Notes: generated from the sequence alone by a model not told the origin. Positions 1 to 7,555 are shown, counted from the first letter of the stretch. The stretch is 15,859 bases of DNA from JAGWAZ01 sp050248595 (GCA_050248595.1 JBFWSB010000057.1:1-15859), one strand, 5' to 3'. Translations and numbers: made by a program.

Positions 1-1562
1 AGATGGTAGCTCTGCTCAATGGTGATTCCATTGCAAAAGATTATGATCTGGTTCAGGCTTACTGGAGCGATAAGCTTTCAGGGAATACTGAAAAGGCGTG
101 GCGGAAGGCTCTGCACGATGGTGTGATTGCCGGGGTATCAGTTGGGAAGCCGACAATTACCGCTACCTCCGACAGCCCCGCTCCAATGGCAACCGATTCT
201 ACAGCTGCCGGAACAACACCAACTACCCCACCTGCAGGCGAAACAGAGAGCGAACTTCCGAACGATTTGGGAGGCATCGAGATCAACTTCCGTCCTGATC
301 CTACAATTTGGGATGGCCGCTACAACAATAACGGTTGGCTTCAAGAACTTCCAAAGCCTCTGACAAAGCTCGTATGGGACAACGCGGTGTTGATGAACAC
401 GAAGACCGCGAAAGAGTATGACCTTGAGAATGGTGATATCGTAGAGCTTGAGTTGAATGGTCGGAAAGTAGAAGGGCCAATCTGGATTTTACCGGGACAT
501 GCCGACAAGTCAGTAACGGTTCACCTCGGCTACGGTCGGGAGAGAACGGGGCGCGTTGGTACTGGTGCTGGATTTAACGCCTATACGATCCGGGAGTCAA
601 CGGCTCCTTGGTTCAGCACAGGTGGAAAAATTAACAAGACAAAGGAAGATTATCTTCTCGTCTCAACGCAGGATCACGGTTCGTTGGAAGGACGGAACTA
701 CTACCGCGACGTTCCACTGGCCGATTACTTAGAGCATCCTGAAATAGTCGAGGCTCAAGAGCATATCCACAGTGACAGCCTCTCCTTCTACGGCTCGGCT
801 GACTGGGAGTACAACGGCTATGCTTGGGCAATGACAATTGACCTAAGTTCCTGCACTGGTTGTAACGCATGTGTAATCGCCTGCCAAAGCGAAAACAACA
901 TCGCAGTTGTCGGCAAAGATCAAGTATCCAACGGACGTGAACTCCACTGGATTCGCATTGACCGTTACTTCAAGGGAGAAGAAGAGAACGACACACTCAC
1001 ACTCCACCACCAGCCTGTCCCATGTATGCAGTGCGAGCAGGCTCCGTGCGAAGTTGTCTGCCCAGTTGGAGCTACCGTTCACAGTGCCGAAGGGCTGAAC
1101 GACATGGTCTACAACCGCTGTGTTGGAACCCGCTACTGCTCGAACAACTGTCCCTACAAAGTTCGTCGCTTCAACTTCTTGCAGTACACCGACGAAAAAA
1201 CCGACCAGTTCCGCCTGATGCGGAATCCAGATGTGTCGGTTCGCACACGTGGTGTGATGGAGAAGTGCACTTACTGTGTACAGCGGATCAACCACGCGCG
1301 AATCGAAGCAAAGATTGAGAACAGAAAAATTCAGGATGGTGATATCATCACCGCCTGCCAGCATGCATGTCCGACCCAGGCAATTACCTTCGGCGACAAG
1401 AACGACGCGAACAGTGCCGTTGCCAAGAAGAGAGGAAGCAAACGGAACTTCGGAATGCTGAAGGAACTGAATACTCGCCCGAGAACAACCTACTTGGCAC
1501 GATTGGTTAACTACAACGAAGACCTAAAGCCAGTAGAGTCGAGCGAAGAAGGGCATCATTAA
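1..1562 (+). CDS. actB: Alternative complex III subunit ActB, C-terminal part (5' truncated)
   Basis: This is the C-terminal half of the large periplasmic iron-sulfur subunit of quinol:electron-acceptor oxidoreductase ACIII; the frame is open at the window edge. Residues below count from the ATG at position 3. The first part (about 1-240) is the tail of the catalytically silent molybdopterin-oxidoreductase fold, with the recognisable stretch NNGWLQELPKPLTKL. It carries a Thr/Pro/Ala-rich insertion at about 50-88. The rest is a four-cluster ferredoxin-like domain. Its cysteine groups are C284/C287/C290/C294, C341/C344/C349/C353, C373/(T376)/C379/C383 and C422/C425/C452/C456. The Thr at 376, where a second cysteine would be expected, matches the [3Fe-4S] cluster known in this family beside three [4Fe-4S] clusters. 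The protein relays electrons from the quinol site in ActC towards hemes. ActA and the 5' half of actB presumably lie upstream of the window. Confidence 0.95.
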   Translation, partial: MVALLNGDSIAKDYDLVQAYWSDKLSGNTEKAWRKALHDGVIAGVSVGKPTITATSDSPAPMATDSTAAGTTPTTPPAGETESELPNDLGGIEINFRPDPTIWDGRYNNNGWLQELPKPLTKLVWDNAVLMNTKTAKEYDLENGDIVELELNGRKVEGPIWILPGHADKSVTVHLGYGRERTGRVGTGAGFNAYTIRESTAPWFSTGGKINKTKEDYLLVSTQDHGSLEGRNYYRDVPLADYLEHPEIVEAQEHIHSDSLSFYGSADWEYNGYAWAMTIDLSSCTGCNACVIACQSENNIAVVGKDQVSNGRELHWIRIDRYFKGEEENDTLTLHHQPVPCMQCEQAPCEVVCPVGATVHSAEGLNDMVYNRCVGTRYCSNNCPYKVRRFNFLQYTDEKTDQFRLMRNPDVSVRTRGVMEKCTYCVQRINHARIEAKIENRKIQDGDIITACQHACPTQAITFGDKNDANSAVAKKRGSKRNFGMLKELNTRPRTTYLARLVNYNEDLKPVESSEEGHH

Positions 1563-1576
1563 GAGCGTAGAGTTGT

Positions 1577-1600
1577 GAGCTATCCTTTTGAAGGTAGCTC
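1577..1600 (+). other. Small hairpin in the actB-actC spacer
   Basis: The 132-nt gap between actB and actC has no gene. It holds an inverted repeat, GAGCTA-T-CC pairing with GG-TAGCTC across a 7-nt loop, starting 14 nt after the actB stop codon. There is no T-run behind it, so it does not look like an intrinsic terminator. It could be an mRNA-stability or processing structure, or chance. Confidence 0.3.
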
Positions 1601-1694
1601 GGATTGGAGACTTGGGAACGGTTATTGACAACGCACCGGGCAGAAAATGCACGGTACAAGACCCAAACAGACGTAGCGTAAATCGATATTTAAG

Positions 1695-3161
1695 ATGGCA
1701 GATACACCGCACATCAAAAGAAGTCCCGATGCGGGGAGTGGTTCCGGCAAACTGACTCCTTCCTATCTCGACCCTGACTATCAGGTAATGGGAGAAGGGC
1801 TGACCTATAAGTCAGTGACCGATAAGATTACCGACATCGTCCTGAAACTGAAAACGTCGAAGGGATGGTGGATCGGCTTTGGTCTCTCCTTCACGGTACT
1901 TCAGGTTCTTGTTGTCAGCATTGTCTACTTGCTAATCAAAGGACCTGGTATCTGGGGTGTGAACAACCCGGTAATGTGGGGCTTTGCAATCATCAACTTC
2001 GTCTGGTGGATCGGTATCGGTCACGCTGGAACGTTGATCTCGGCAATTCTTCTGCTGGTTCAGCAAGATTGGCGAACATCGATCAACCGCTTTGCTGAGG
2101 CGATGACAGTCTTTGCTGTGATGTGTGCCGGCATCTTCCCACTTCTCCACGTAGGTCGTCCTTGGCTTGCCTACTGGATGCTCCCCTACCCGAGCACGAT
2201 GGGCATCTGGCCACAGTTCCGCAGCCCACTTCTCTGGGACGTGTTTGCTATCTCGACCTACTTGACCGTTTCGGTACTCTTCTGGTATCTCGGTCTGATT
2301 CCAGACATGGCAACCCTTCGCGACCGGGCAACACACAAGGTAAAGAAGGCTGTCTACGGCTTCCTCTCGCTCGGTTGGCGTGGCGCGGCAAAGCACTGGG
2401 ATCGCTTCACCACAGCATATTTGATTCTTGCGGGACTTTCTACACCGCTGGTTCTCTCGGTACACTCGATCGTTTCGTTCGACTTCGCCGTTTCGAACTT
2501 GCCCGGTTGGCATACAACAATCTTCCCTCCTTACTTCGTTGCAGGTGCGGTCTACTCAGGATTTGCAATGGTGCTCACCGTCCTTATCCCGGTCCGCCAC
2601 ATCTTCGGTCTGCACGACGTGCTGACCCTTCGGCACTTAAATAGTATGTCGAAAGTGATGTTGGCGATGGGACTTGTAGTAGCATACGGCTACAGTATGG
2701 AAGCCTTCTACGCCTTCTACAGCGGAGCGCAGTACGAAATCCAGGCATTCCAGAATCGCATGTATGCTGGTCCATATGCTTGGAGCTATTGGGCACTGAT
2801 CCTCTGCAACGTTGCAATCCCGCAGTTGCTCTGGTTCCGCAAGTTCCGGACAACGCTCGTCCCACTCTGGATGATTTCAATTGTTATTAACATCGGCATG
2901 TGGCTGGAACGCTACGTGATCGTGATTACGCTGAACCGCGACTTCCTCACATCGTCCTGGGACTTCTACGCACCGACGATTTGGGATTGGGGAATGTACC
3001 TCGGAACGTTCGGTCTCTTCTTTACCTGCACGTTCCTCTTCATCCGGTTCTTGCCGATGATTAACGTCTTCGAAATGCGTGAGTTGATTCACCACGTGAA
3101 CCACCACCACCACGTTGAGGATGGACACGGAGCCGACTCGCACGAGAAGAGTGTAGTGTAG
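1695..3161 (+). CDS. actC: Alternative complex III quinol-oxidising membrane subunit ActC (NrfD/PsrC family)
   Basis: ActC is the larger NrfD-like integral membrane subunit of ACIII. In solved ACIII structures it holds the menaquinol site next to the ActB [3Fe-4S] cluster and is a candidate for proton translocation. The 488-residue product is very hydrophobic, with about ten predicted transmembrane segments starting near residue 58 (GWWIGFGLSF). It has family-typical polar signatures inside helices: IGIGHAGTLISA with H110, and FPLLHVGRPW with H152. The N-terminal ~50 residues are cytoplasm-like and polar. The C-terminus is strikingly histidine-rich (about ten His in the last 25 residues, including an HHHH run). 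The ATG start lacks a clear Shine-Dalgarno sequence. It is followed by actD after 81 nt. Length and neighbours separate it from the shorter paralogue ActF. Confidence 0.95.
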   Translation: MADTPHIKRSPDAGSGSGKLTPSYLDPDYQVMGEGLTYKSVTDKITDIVLKLKTSKGWWIGFGLSFTVLQVLVVSIVYLLIKGPGIWGVNNPVMWGFAIINFVWWIGIGHAGTLISAILLLVQQDWRTSINRFAEAMTVFAVMCAGIFPLLHVGRPWLAYWMLPYPSTMGIWPQFRSPLLWDVFAISTYLTVSVLFWYLGLIPDMATLRDRATHKVKKAVYGFLSLGWRGAAKHWDRFTTAYLILAGLSTPLVLSVHSIVSFDFAVSNLPGWHTTIFPPYFVAGAVYSGFAMVLTVLIPVRHIFGLHDVLTLRHLNSMSKVMLAMGLVVAYGYSMEAFYAFYSGAQYEIQAFQNRMYAGPYAWSYWALILCNVAIPQLLWFRKFRTTLVPLWMISIVINIGMWLERYVIVITLNRDFLTSSWDFYAPTIWDWGMYLGTFGLFFTCTFLFIRFLPMINVFEMRELIHHVNHHHHVEDGHGADSHEKSVV

Positions 3162-3180
3162 CGCTGTAGCGCTGTAGCGC
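3157..3180 (+). repeat. Three tandem copies of TGTAGCGC over the actC stop codon
   Basis: Three perfect head-to-tail copies of the octamer TGTAGCGC start inside the last codons of actC, so the TAG stop falls within copy one, and run into the spacer before actD. Each GCGCTGTAGCGC junction is itself a near-palindrome (GCGCT and AGCGC around GT), so the RNA could form alternative short hairpins. It could be a protein-binding site or a slippage-generated microrepeat. Confidence 0.6.
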
Positions 3181-3221
3181 AAAGTTGAGTTATAGCAACA
3201 GGATAACAGAATAGTATCAAC

Positions 3222-3236
3222 GATCTGAGTCAGATC
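3222..3236 (+). promoter_or_regulatory. Perfect 7+1+7 palindrome just upstream of actD
   Basis: GATCTGA-G-TCAGATC is a perfect inverted repeat with a single central base. It ends 6 nt before the actD ATG and abuts the only ribosome-binding-like sequence, AGGA at 3237-3240. Its position would suit an operator or a translational control element inside the operon. No cognate regulator is visible in the window, so any function is inference. Confidence 0.35.
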
Positions 3237-3242
3237 AGGAAT

Positions 3243-3833
3243 ATGAGTCATACAGTAGAGATAGATCGACCGGAACATTACGGCATGATTGCCGAGTTCG
3301 ACTCACCGGAGGCCTTGATGGCCGCCGCAGAGAAGACCCGTGACGCCGGTTACAAGCAGATTGACGCCTACTCTTCCTTCCCTATCGAAGGAATGGTTGA
3401 CGCACTGGGACAGAAGCGGACAAGACTTCCGAAACTGATTCTAACTGGAGGAATCACCGGAATGTTCACTGGTCTTCTGCTCCAGAGCTGGACGGCAGCT
3501 TCGACTCTCGGGATTACCATCGGCCCATACATGTTCTACGGTTACCCGATGAACATTGGTGGACGCCCGATGCTCAGCTTCCCAAATTTTATTCCGGTCA
3601 CCTTCGAGATGACCGTTCTCTTTGCGGCACTTACAGCAGTGTTCGGGACAATCCTTCTGAACAAGCTGCCGATGCCCTACCACCCTCTGTTCAACGCCGA
3701 GCGCTTCAGTCTTGCAAGTCAGGACAAGTTTTTCCTCTGCGTTGAAGCACGCGATCCGAAGTATGATCGTGAGGGGACAAAAGCATTTCTTGAAGGACTT
3801 CACCCGGATGCGGTAGAAGAGGTTGAACATTGA
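3243..3833 (+). CDS. actD: Alternative complex III membrane subunit ActD (DUF3341 family)
   Basis: ActD is a small membrane subunit of ACIII, needed structurally rather than for redox chemistry; no cofactor motif is present. The 196-residue product begins with a soluble ferredoxin-fold-like segment (about 1-60: an EFDSPEALMAAAEKTRDAG helix and then the IDAYSSFPIEGM strand region, typical of DUF3341). It then has two transmembrane helices, about residues 61-85 (LPKLILTGGITGMF) and 118-138 (TFEMTVLFAALTAVFGTIL). The C-terminal soluble tail contains FFLCVEARDPKYD. Length and order fit ActD of other ACIII operons. The stop codon lies next to or overlaps the possible starts of actE. The ribosome-binding site is weak (AGGA only 2 nt from the ATG) and sits beside a perfect palindrome. 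Confidence 0.93.
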   Translation: MSHTVEIDRPEHYGMIAEFDSPEALMAAAEKTRDAGYKQIDAYSSFPIEGMVDALGQKRTRLPKLILTGGITGMFTGLLLQSWTAASTLGITIGPYMFYGYPMNIGGRPMLSFPNFIPVTFEMTVLFAALTAVFGTILLNKLPMPYHPLFNAERFSLASQDKFFLCVEARDPKYDREGTKAFLEGLHPDAVEEVEH

Positions 3834-3874
3834 ACCGGAACATTGCGCCCGCGAGCAACGATAGCACAAATACG

Positions 3875-4561
3875 ATGAGAACATTCGGCAGATTTATAAC
3901 CCGTACTTTCCTTCCAGTCACGTTGATGACTGTGACGCTTATTGCATCCGGTTGCCGATCAGAACTGTTCGACCAGGAGTATGGCGAGCCGCTGGAGCAG
4001 AGCAATTTCTATGCTGATAAGCGGATGTCCCGACCACTGGTAGAAGGTACAGTCCCGACAAACAACTGGGAAGACCATCGCGACCACCTCAGAGAGAATG
4101 ACCTGATGTATACAGGTCTGAACGAGAGTGGAAAACATGCCGACGTCTTCCCGATGGAAGTCACAGAGCAGGTAATGCTCCGGGGACGTGAGCGGTACAA
4201 CATCTTCTGTTCACCCTGCCATGGTAAAACTGGACAGGGAGATGGCATGATTATCCAGCGAAGCAAAGGTGGGCGTGGCTTGAAAACACCACCGGCCTTT
4301 ACCGACGCTCGACTGGTATCCTCCCCTGCTGGCTACTTCTACGATGTGATAACGAACGGATTCGGGCAAATGTACAGCTACGCCAGCCGAGTAAAACCGG
4401 CAGACCGCTGGGCAATCGTTGCCTACATTCGGGCACTGCAGAAAAGTCATGAAGGGATGGGAGCCGGGGAAGCAACTGCTGCACCAACAACGGCAACAGC
4501 TACCGAAGAAGCCACACCGGCAGAGGGAACAGGGAACGACACGACATCGAACACTAACTGA
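3875..4561 (+). CDS. actE: Alternative complex III monoheme cytochrome c lipoprotein ActE
   Basis: ActE is a lipid-anchored, periplasm-facing cytochrome c subunit of ACIII, and probably the exit point for electrons towards a terminal oxidase. From the ATG at 3875 the product is 228 residues. It has a short basic N-region, a hydrophobic core and a lipobox, LIASGC, with Cys27 as the lipidation site. One class I heme motif, CSPCH, begins at residue 112. The distal ligand is probably the Met in GFGQMYSYA, followed by the typical last helix (WAIVAYIRALQKS). The C-terminal ~30 residues are Thr/Ala-rich and probably disordered. A TTG at 3830 overlapping the actD stop would add 15 residues, but it puts a polar stretch before an otherwise normal signal peptide, so the ATG is preferred. 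A monoheme lipoprotein in this position matches known ActE. Confidence 0.92.
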   Translation: MRTFGRFITRTFLPVTLMTVTLIASGCRSELFDQEYGEPLEQSNFYADKRMSRPLVEGTVPTNNWEDHRDHLRENDLMYTGLNESGKHADVFPMEVTEQVMLRGRERYNIFCSPCHGKTGQGDGMIIQRSKGGRGLKTPPAFTDARLVSSPAGYFYDVITNGFGQMYSYASRVKPADRWAIVAYIRALQKSHEGMGAGEATAAPTTATATEEATPAEGTGNDTTSNTN

Positions 4562-4578
4562 AGCATCGAGAGCCTAAC

Positions 4579-5826
4579 GTGAGTATGAACGGAACCAGCG
4601 CAGAACTGCAAAACAAATATGCACGGATGAGCAAGACGGCAATGATTGCCGGTCTCGTCGGCGTGGCACTGTTGGCGGTTGGATGGGTTACCCAGCCCGA
4701 CAAGTTCTATGAATCCTACATCTTCGGCTATGCCTACTGGATCACGATTACGCTTGGCCTAATCGGCTGGACTCTCCTGCACAACTTGACCGCAGGAAAG
4801 TGGGGCTTCACTATCCGCCGGTTCTTGCAAGCCGGAACGTTCAACGGAAGTGCACTCAGTCCAATTATCTTGATGGCCATTCTCTTCGTTCCGATAGTAA
4901 TTGGATCGGATCACCTCTACGGTACGTGGATGAATGCAAAGCCAGACGACCACGTGCTGGCTGCAAAGGCATTCTACTTGAACGAGCCATTTTGGTACGC
5001 ACGCCTCGTCTTCTACTTCCTCTTCTGGATATTCTTGACGATGACGTTGCGGCGATTACTCTTAAAAGAGGAGAAGACGCTCGACACTACCCGCTCGAAC
5101 ATGCGGACGATTCAGCGGTTGAGCGGAGGTGGTCTGGTACTCTTTATGCTGACAGTAAACTTTGCAATGACCGATTGGATGATGTCGTTGGAGCCACACT
5201 GGTTCTCGACAATGTATGGCATCATCTTCCTGATCGGCGGCGCAATCAGTGCGATTGCCCTCTGCAACGGCATGACCGTCACCAGTTCCTCCTACTCCCC
5301 TTTCTCAAAGTATTTGGATACCAAGACCTACCACGACCTCGGCAACTTGATGTTTGCTTTGACGGTCTTCTGGGCCTACGTCTCTTTCTCACAGTACATG
5401 ATTATCTGGTCGGCCAACATCGGCGAAGAGGCTGGATGGTTCCTGAAGCGAATTACTGGTTGGAAGGAAGTGATCGGCTATACTCTGTTGGTCTTCCACT
5501 TCATCTTCCCTTTCATAGTGCTGATTCAGCGGAAGTGGAAGCGCGACCCGCAGCGGTTAAAGAGAATGGCTCTCTATATCCTATCGGTCCACTTCCTCGA
5601 TATGCTCTGGCAGATTAAGCCGGCATTCCAAGAAGTTGGCGAAACAGGCGACTTGAACTTCCACTGGCTCGACATCGCAGCAGTTCTCGGAATTGGTGGA
5701 CTTTGGCTCTGGCTCTTCCTTAATGGTCTTGCCAAGATGAAAGAGCCACTTCTCCCGGCGCACGATCCACGCATGAGGGGAGCAAAGCCGGTTGTAGACG
5801 ATCACGCTGCCACTGCAAACGTTTAA
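4579..5826 (+). CDS. actF: Alternative complex III membrane subunit ActF (second NrfD-like)
   Basis: ActF is the shorter NrfD/PsrC-like paralogue of ActC, an integral membrane subunit of ACIII thought to take part in proton translocation but not in the main quinol site. The 415-residue product has about ten hydrophobic segments. Features typical of ActF are the short polar N-terminus, the GSDHLYGTWM segment, the YLNEPFWYARLVFYFLFW helix, and FSQYMIIWSANIGEEAGWF, where the Q, Y and E residues lie in or near the membrane. The start is GTG at 4579, with an in-frame ATG two codons later. No strong ribosome-binding site is seen. It sits 17 nt after actE and 9 nt before the next gene, so it is clearly in the same transcription unit. 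Confidence 0.94.
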   Translation: MSMNGTSAELQNKYARMSKTAMIAGLVGVALLAVGWVTQPDKFYESYIFGYAYWITITLGLIGWTLLHNLTAGKWGFTIRRFLQAGTFNGSALSPIILMAILFVPIVIGSDHLYGTWMNAKPDDHVLAAKAFYLNEPFWYARLVFYFLFWIFLTMTLRRLLLKEEKTLDTTRSNMRTIQRLSGGGLVLFMLTVNFAMTDWMMSLEPHWFSTMYGIIFLIGGAISAIALCNGMTVTSSSYSPFSKYLDTKTYHDLGNLMFALTVFWAYVSFSQYMIIWSANIGEEAGWFLKRITGWKEVIGYTLLVFHFIFPFIVLIQRKWKRDPQRLKRMALYILSVHFLDMLWQIKPAFQEVGETGDLNFHWLDIAAVLGIGGLWLWLFLNGLAKMKEPLLPAHDPRMRGAKPVVDDHAATANV

Positions 5827-5835
5827 CGATGGGGA

Positions 5836-6378
5836 GTGAACCCTACGATTATGAAGAACACGCAACATAGAGTAGAAGGACACGGGCACACAAACTCGGG
5901 GGGGAATTCTGGGGGAACAGGTTCCTCACATATTCCCGACCTGCACGTGCATGATCACATGAATTATCGTGACCTGAACTTCCGGGCCATCAATCAATTC
6001 ATGATCGGACTAATAGCTATCGTGGCAGTCTCCTACATCTCGATGTACGGTATGCTGAAACTCTTTGAGTCGAACCACGAGAGAAACGATCCTGCCCCCT
6101 CCCCTGTGGCCGTAAGTGGGTGGAACAACCCTGGACCAGAGGTGCAGGCTTCACCACACGTTGACCTAATCAACTATTTAGATAGAGTCGATTCTACCCT
6201 TGAAGGAAAAACCGGAACCTCGATGCCGATCGAGGAGGCGATGAAAGCTGTCGTCAGCCAAGGTCTCCCCTTTAAGGTGATGACTGCCGAAGATTCTGCG
6301 CGAGTAGAGAGTAGTGCAGTTGCAACTGAGGACGCAGAGACAACACCGGCCAATCCGGATTCTGCGTCGGCTCAATAA
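5836..6378 (+). CDS. Single-helix membrane protein of ACIII/oxidase clusters, PIEEAM...GLP motif, function unknown
   Basis: This 180-residue protein has a His/Gly/Ser-rich N-terminus (about 1-40, with HGHTNSGGNSGG and HVHDH), then YRDLNFRAI, one transmembrane helix (about residues 56-77), and a soluble, probably periplasmic domain. That domain contains VQASPHVDLINYLDRVDSTL and PIEEAMKAVVSQGLP. The same architecture, a D-x-N-x-R-x-I sequence before one helix and then a P-I-x-x-A-M...GLP segment, is what I recall of small unannotated proteins beside ACIII, Sco and cytochrome oxidase genes in several phyla. It occupies the place where some ACIII operons encode ActG, but I cannot show that it is ActG. 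The start may be GTG 5836 or ATG 5851. The last ~30 residues are Thr/Ala/Ser-rich. Confidence 0.8.
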   Translation: MNPTIMKNTQHRVEGHGHTNSGGNSGGTGSSHIPDLHVHDHMNYRDLNFRAINQFMIGLIAIVAVSYISMYGMLKLFESNHERNDPAPSPVAVSGWNNPGPEVQASPHVDLINYLDRVDSTLEGKTGTSMPIEEAMKAVVSQGLPFKVMTAEDSARVESSAVATEDAETTPANPDSASAQ

Positions 6379-6464
6379 ATCACACCGGGAGTGCGAGGGC
6401 AAGCAAAGGAGCGTTGAGGATGCTGACGTTCTACCATTTGATGATCTGATGATCCGGTGTACCT

Positions 6465-7346
6465 ATGACTGAATTGACAACTGAATATCGAATCGCACGC
6501 AAAGGCTTCTTCTCGCCAATGCTCATGCTCGCTACTCTGTTCCTCTGCTACGGTACAGACCTATTAGCACAGCAGGAACAGGAGCGGATGGATAAGCTGG
6601 GAAAGAGTATCGAAGTTGAGCAGAAGCTTGATGCGCAGGTAGATTTGAACCTGACCTTCACTAACGAGGATGGCACAACTGTCCGCCTCGGCGATTACTT
6701 CGACGGGGAAAAGCCGGTTGTTCTGACCTTGGTCTACTACGGTTGCCCGATGCTCTGCGGCCAAGTGCTCAACGGAACCGTTCGAGGACTAAAGGATACA
6801 GACCTCGAAGTTGGTGAAGATTACAACATCGTCTCGATCAGCTTCGACCACACAGAAACGGTGGACGTAGCTGCAAAGAAACGGAGAACGTTTCTTCGCC
6901 AGTTCCACCGAGAAGGGGCAGACAAAGGTTGGCACTTCTTGGTTAGCGATAGTGCCTCGGTGGCAAAGGTAGCCGAGCAAGTTGGGTTCAAGTACCACAA
7001 GGATGAGGAGACCGGGCAGTACGCCCACTCGGCAGCCATCATGGTACTGACACCGTCGGGAAAAGTCTCCCGATACTTTTTCGGGATCGAGTACGATCCA
7101 AAGGATTTACAGCTCGGACTTGTAGAGGCATCGAACGACAAGATTGGATCGTTAGCAGATCAGGTTCTCCTCCTCTGCTTCGAGTACAACCCGATTACTG
7201 GGAAATATGGCTTCGCCATATCAACATCATTGAAAATTGCAGGCTCCCTTACCCTACTCCTTCTGGTCGGCTTTATCGTCCGATCAATCAGAAGGGATAA
7301 GAAAGAGAGTGAAGCACATAACGTAGGCCTCCAAGGGGGAGCCTGA
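6465..7346 (+). CDS. Sco1/SenC family copper/thiol protein with C-terminal membrane anchor
   Basis: This is a thioredoxin-fold Sco protein involved in assembling the CuA centre of cytochrome oxidase subunit II, as Cu(I) carrier and/or thiol reductase. The 293-residue product has a signal-like hydrophobic segment (about 17-36). Its Sco domain contains GCPMLCGQ with C94 and C98, and the distant copper-ligand histidine is H188 in YAHSAAIM. After the fold there is a second hydrophobic helix (about 254-274, IAGSLTLLLLVGFIV) and a basic tail (RSIRRDKK), a clear C-terminal membrane anchor. This longer, tail-anchored form is known beside ACIII and cytochrome oxidase genes. It differs from the second Sco at 10068-10673, which is an N-terminal lipoprotein. 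An 86-nt gap precedes it. The ATG start lacks a good ribosome-binding site. Confidence 0.9.
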   Translation: MTELTTEYRIARKGFFSPMLMLATLFLCYGTDLLAQQEQERMDKLGKSIEVEQKLDAQVDLNLTFTNEDGTTVRLGDYFDGEKPVVLTLVYYGCPMLCGQVLNGTVRGLKDTDLEVGEDYNIVSISFDHTETVDVAAKKRRTFLRQFHREGADKGWHFLVSDSASVAKVAEQVGFKYHKDEETGQYAHSAAIMVLTPSGKVSRYFFGIEYDPKDLQLGLVEASNDKIGSLADQVLLLCFEYNPITGKYGFAISTSLKIAGSLTLLLLVGFIVRSIRRDKKESEAHNVGLQGGA

Positions 7347-7428
7347 TTGACAATTGAGTAAACAGGTATCAACCAGAACTCTTTAGTGGAGATGGGAGTT
7401 ACCGTAGCCTTGCAACGGAATTCAGGAG

Positions 7429-7445
7429 ATTGCTCAGAGAGCAAT
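7429..7445 (+). other. Perfect hairpin in the Sco-ba3 spacer
   Basis: ATTGCTC-AGA-GAGCAAT is a 7-bp perfect stem with a 3-nt loop. It lies in the middle of the roughly 200-nt gap between the first Sco gene and the ba3 oxidase genes, the largest internal gap of the cluster. No T-run follows, so it is not a standard terminator. It could be an operator, an mRNA processing site or a stabiliser that sets ba3 expression apart from ACIII. I see no gene or convincing sigma-70 promoter in the rest of this gap. Confidence 0.35.
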
Positions 7446-7555
7446 TGCAGGAATTATTCGCGAACATGACATCGGTCAACGTTTCTCGCCGTTAACTGGG
7501 ATAGTTTGAGACTGCACCATTATCAGTTCACTATTTCATGGAGGCAGGTAATTCT

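Noticed and set aside
843..1364. 173-codon open frame on the minus strand inside actB
   Set aside because: It is antisense to the iron-sulfur domain with intact cysteine motifs. The translation has no recognisable domain and no ribosome-binding site, so it is a shadow frame.
1932..2513. 193-codon minus-strand frame inside actC
   Set aside because: It lies wholly inside a conserved membrane protein gene on the other strand. The composition is charged and without domain features.
3830..3874. TTG start for ActE overlapping the actD stop
   Set aside because: It would place 15 polar residues before a normal lipoprotein signal. It remains possible, but ATG 3875 gives a standard signal length.
4800..5618. 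272-codon plus-strand frame overlapping actF
   Set aside because: It is out of frame with a clear NrfD-like membrane protein, and its product is Arg/Pro-rich with no family resemblance, as expected for a shifted reading of a hydrophobic gene.
6382..6460. Inverted pair ACACCGG / CCGGTGT spanning the gap before the first Sco gene
   Set aside because: Only 7 bp with a 65-nt loop; such pairs are expected by chance. No T-run or conserved RNA motif was seen.
7347..7372. TTGACA followed by TATCAA after the first Sco gene, as a promoter for ba3
   Set aside because: The spacing is only 14 nt, the -10 match is poor, and the promoter consensus of this lineage is unknown. Not strong enough to call.
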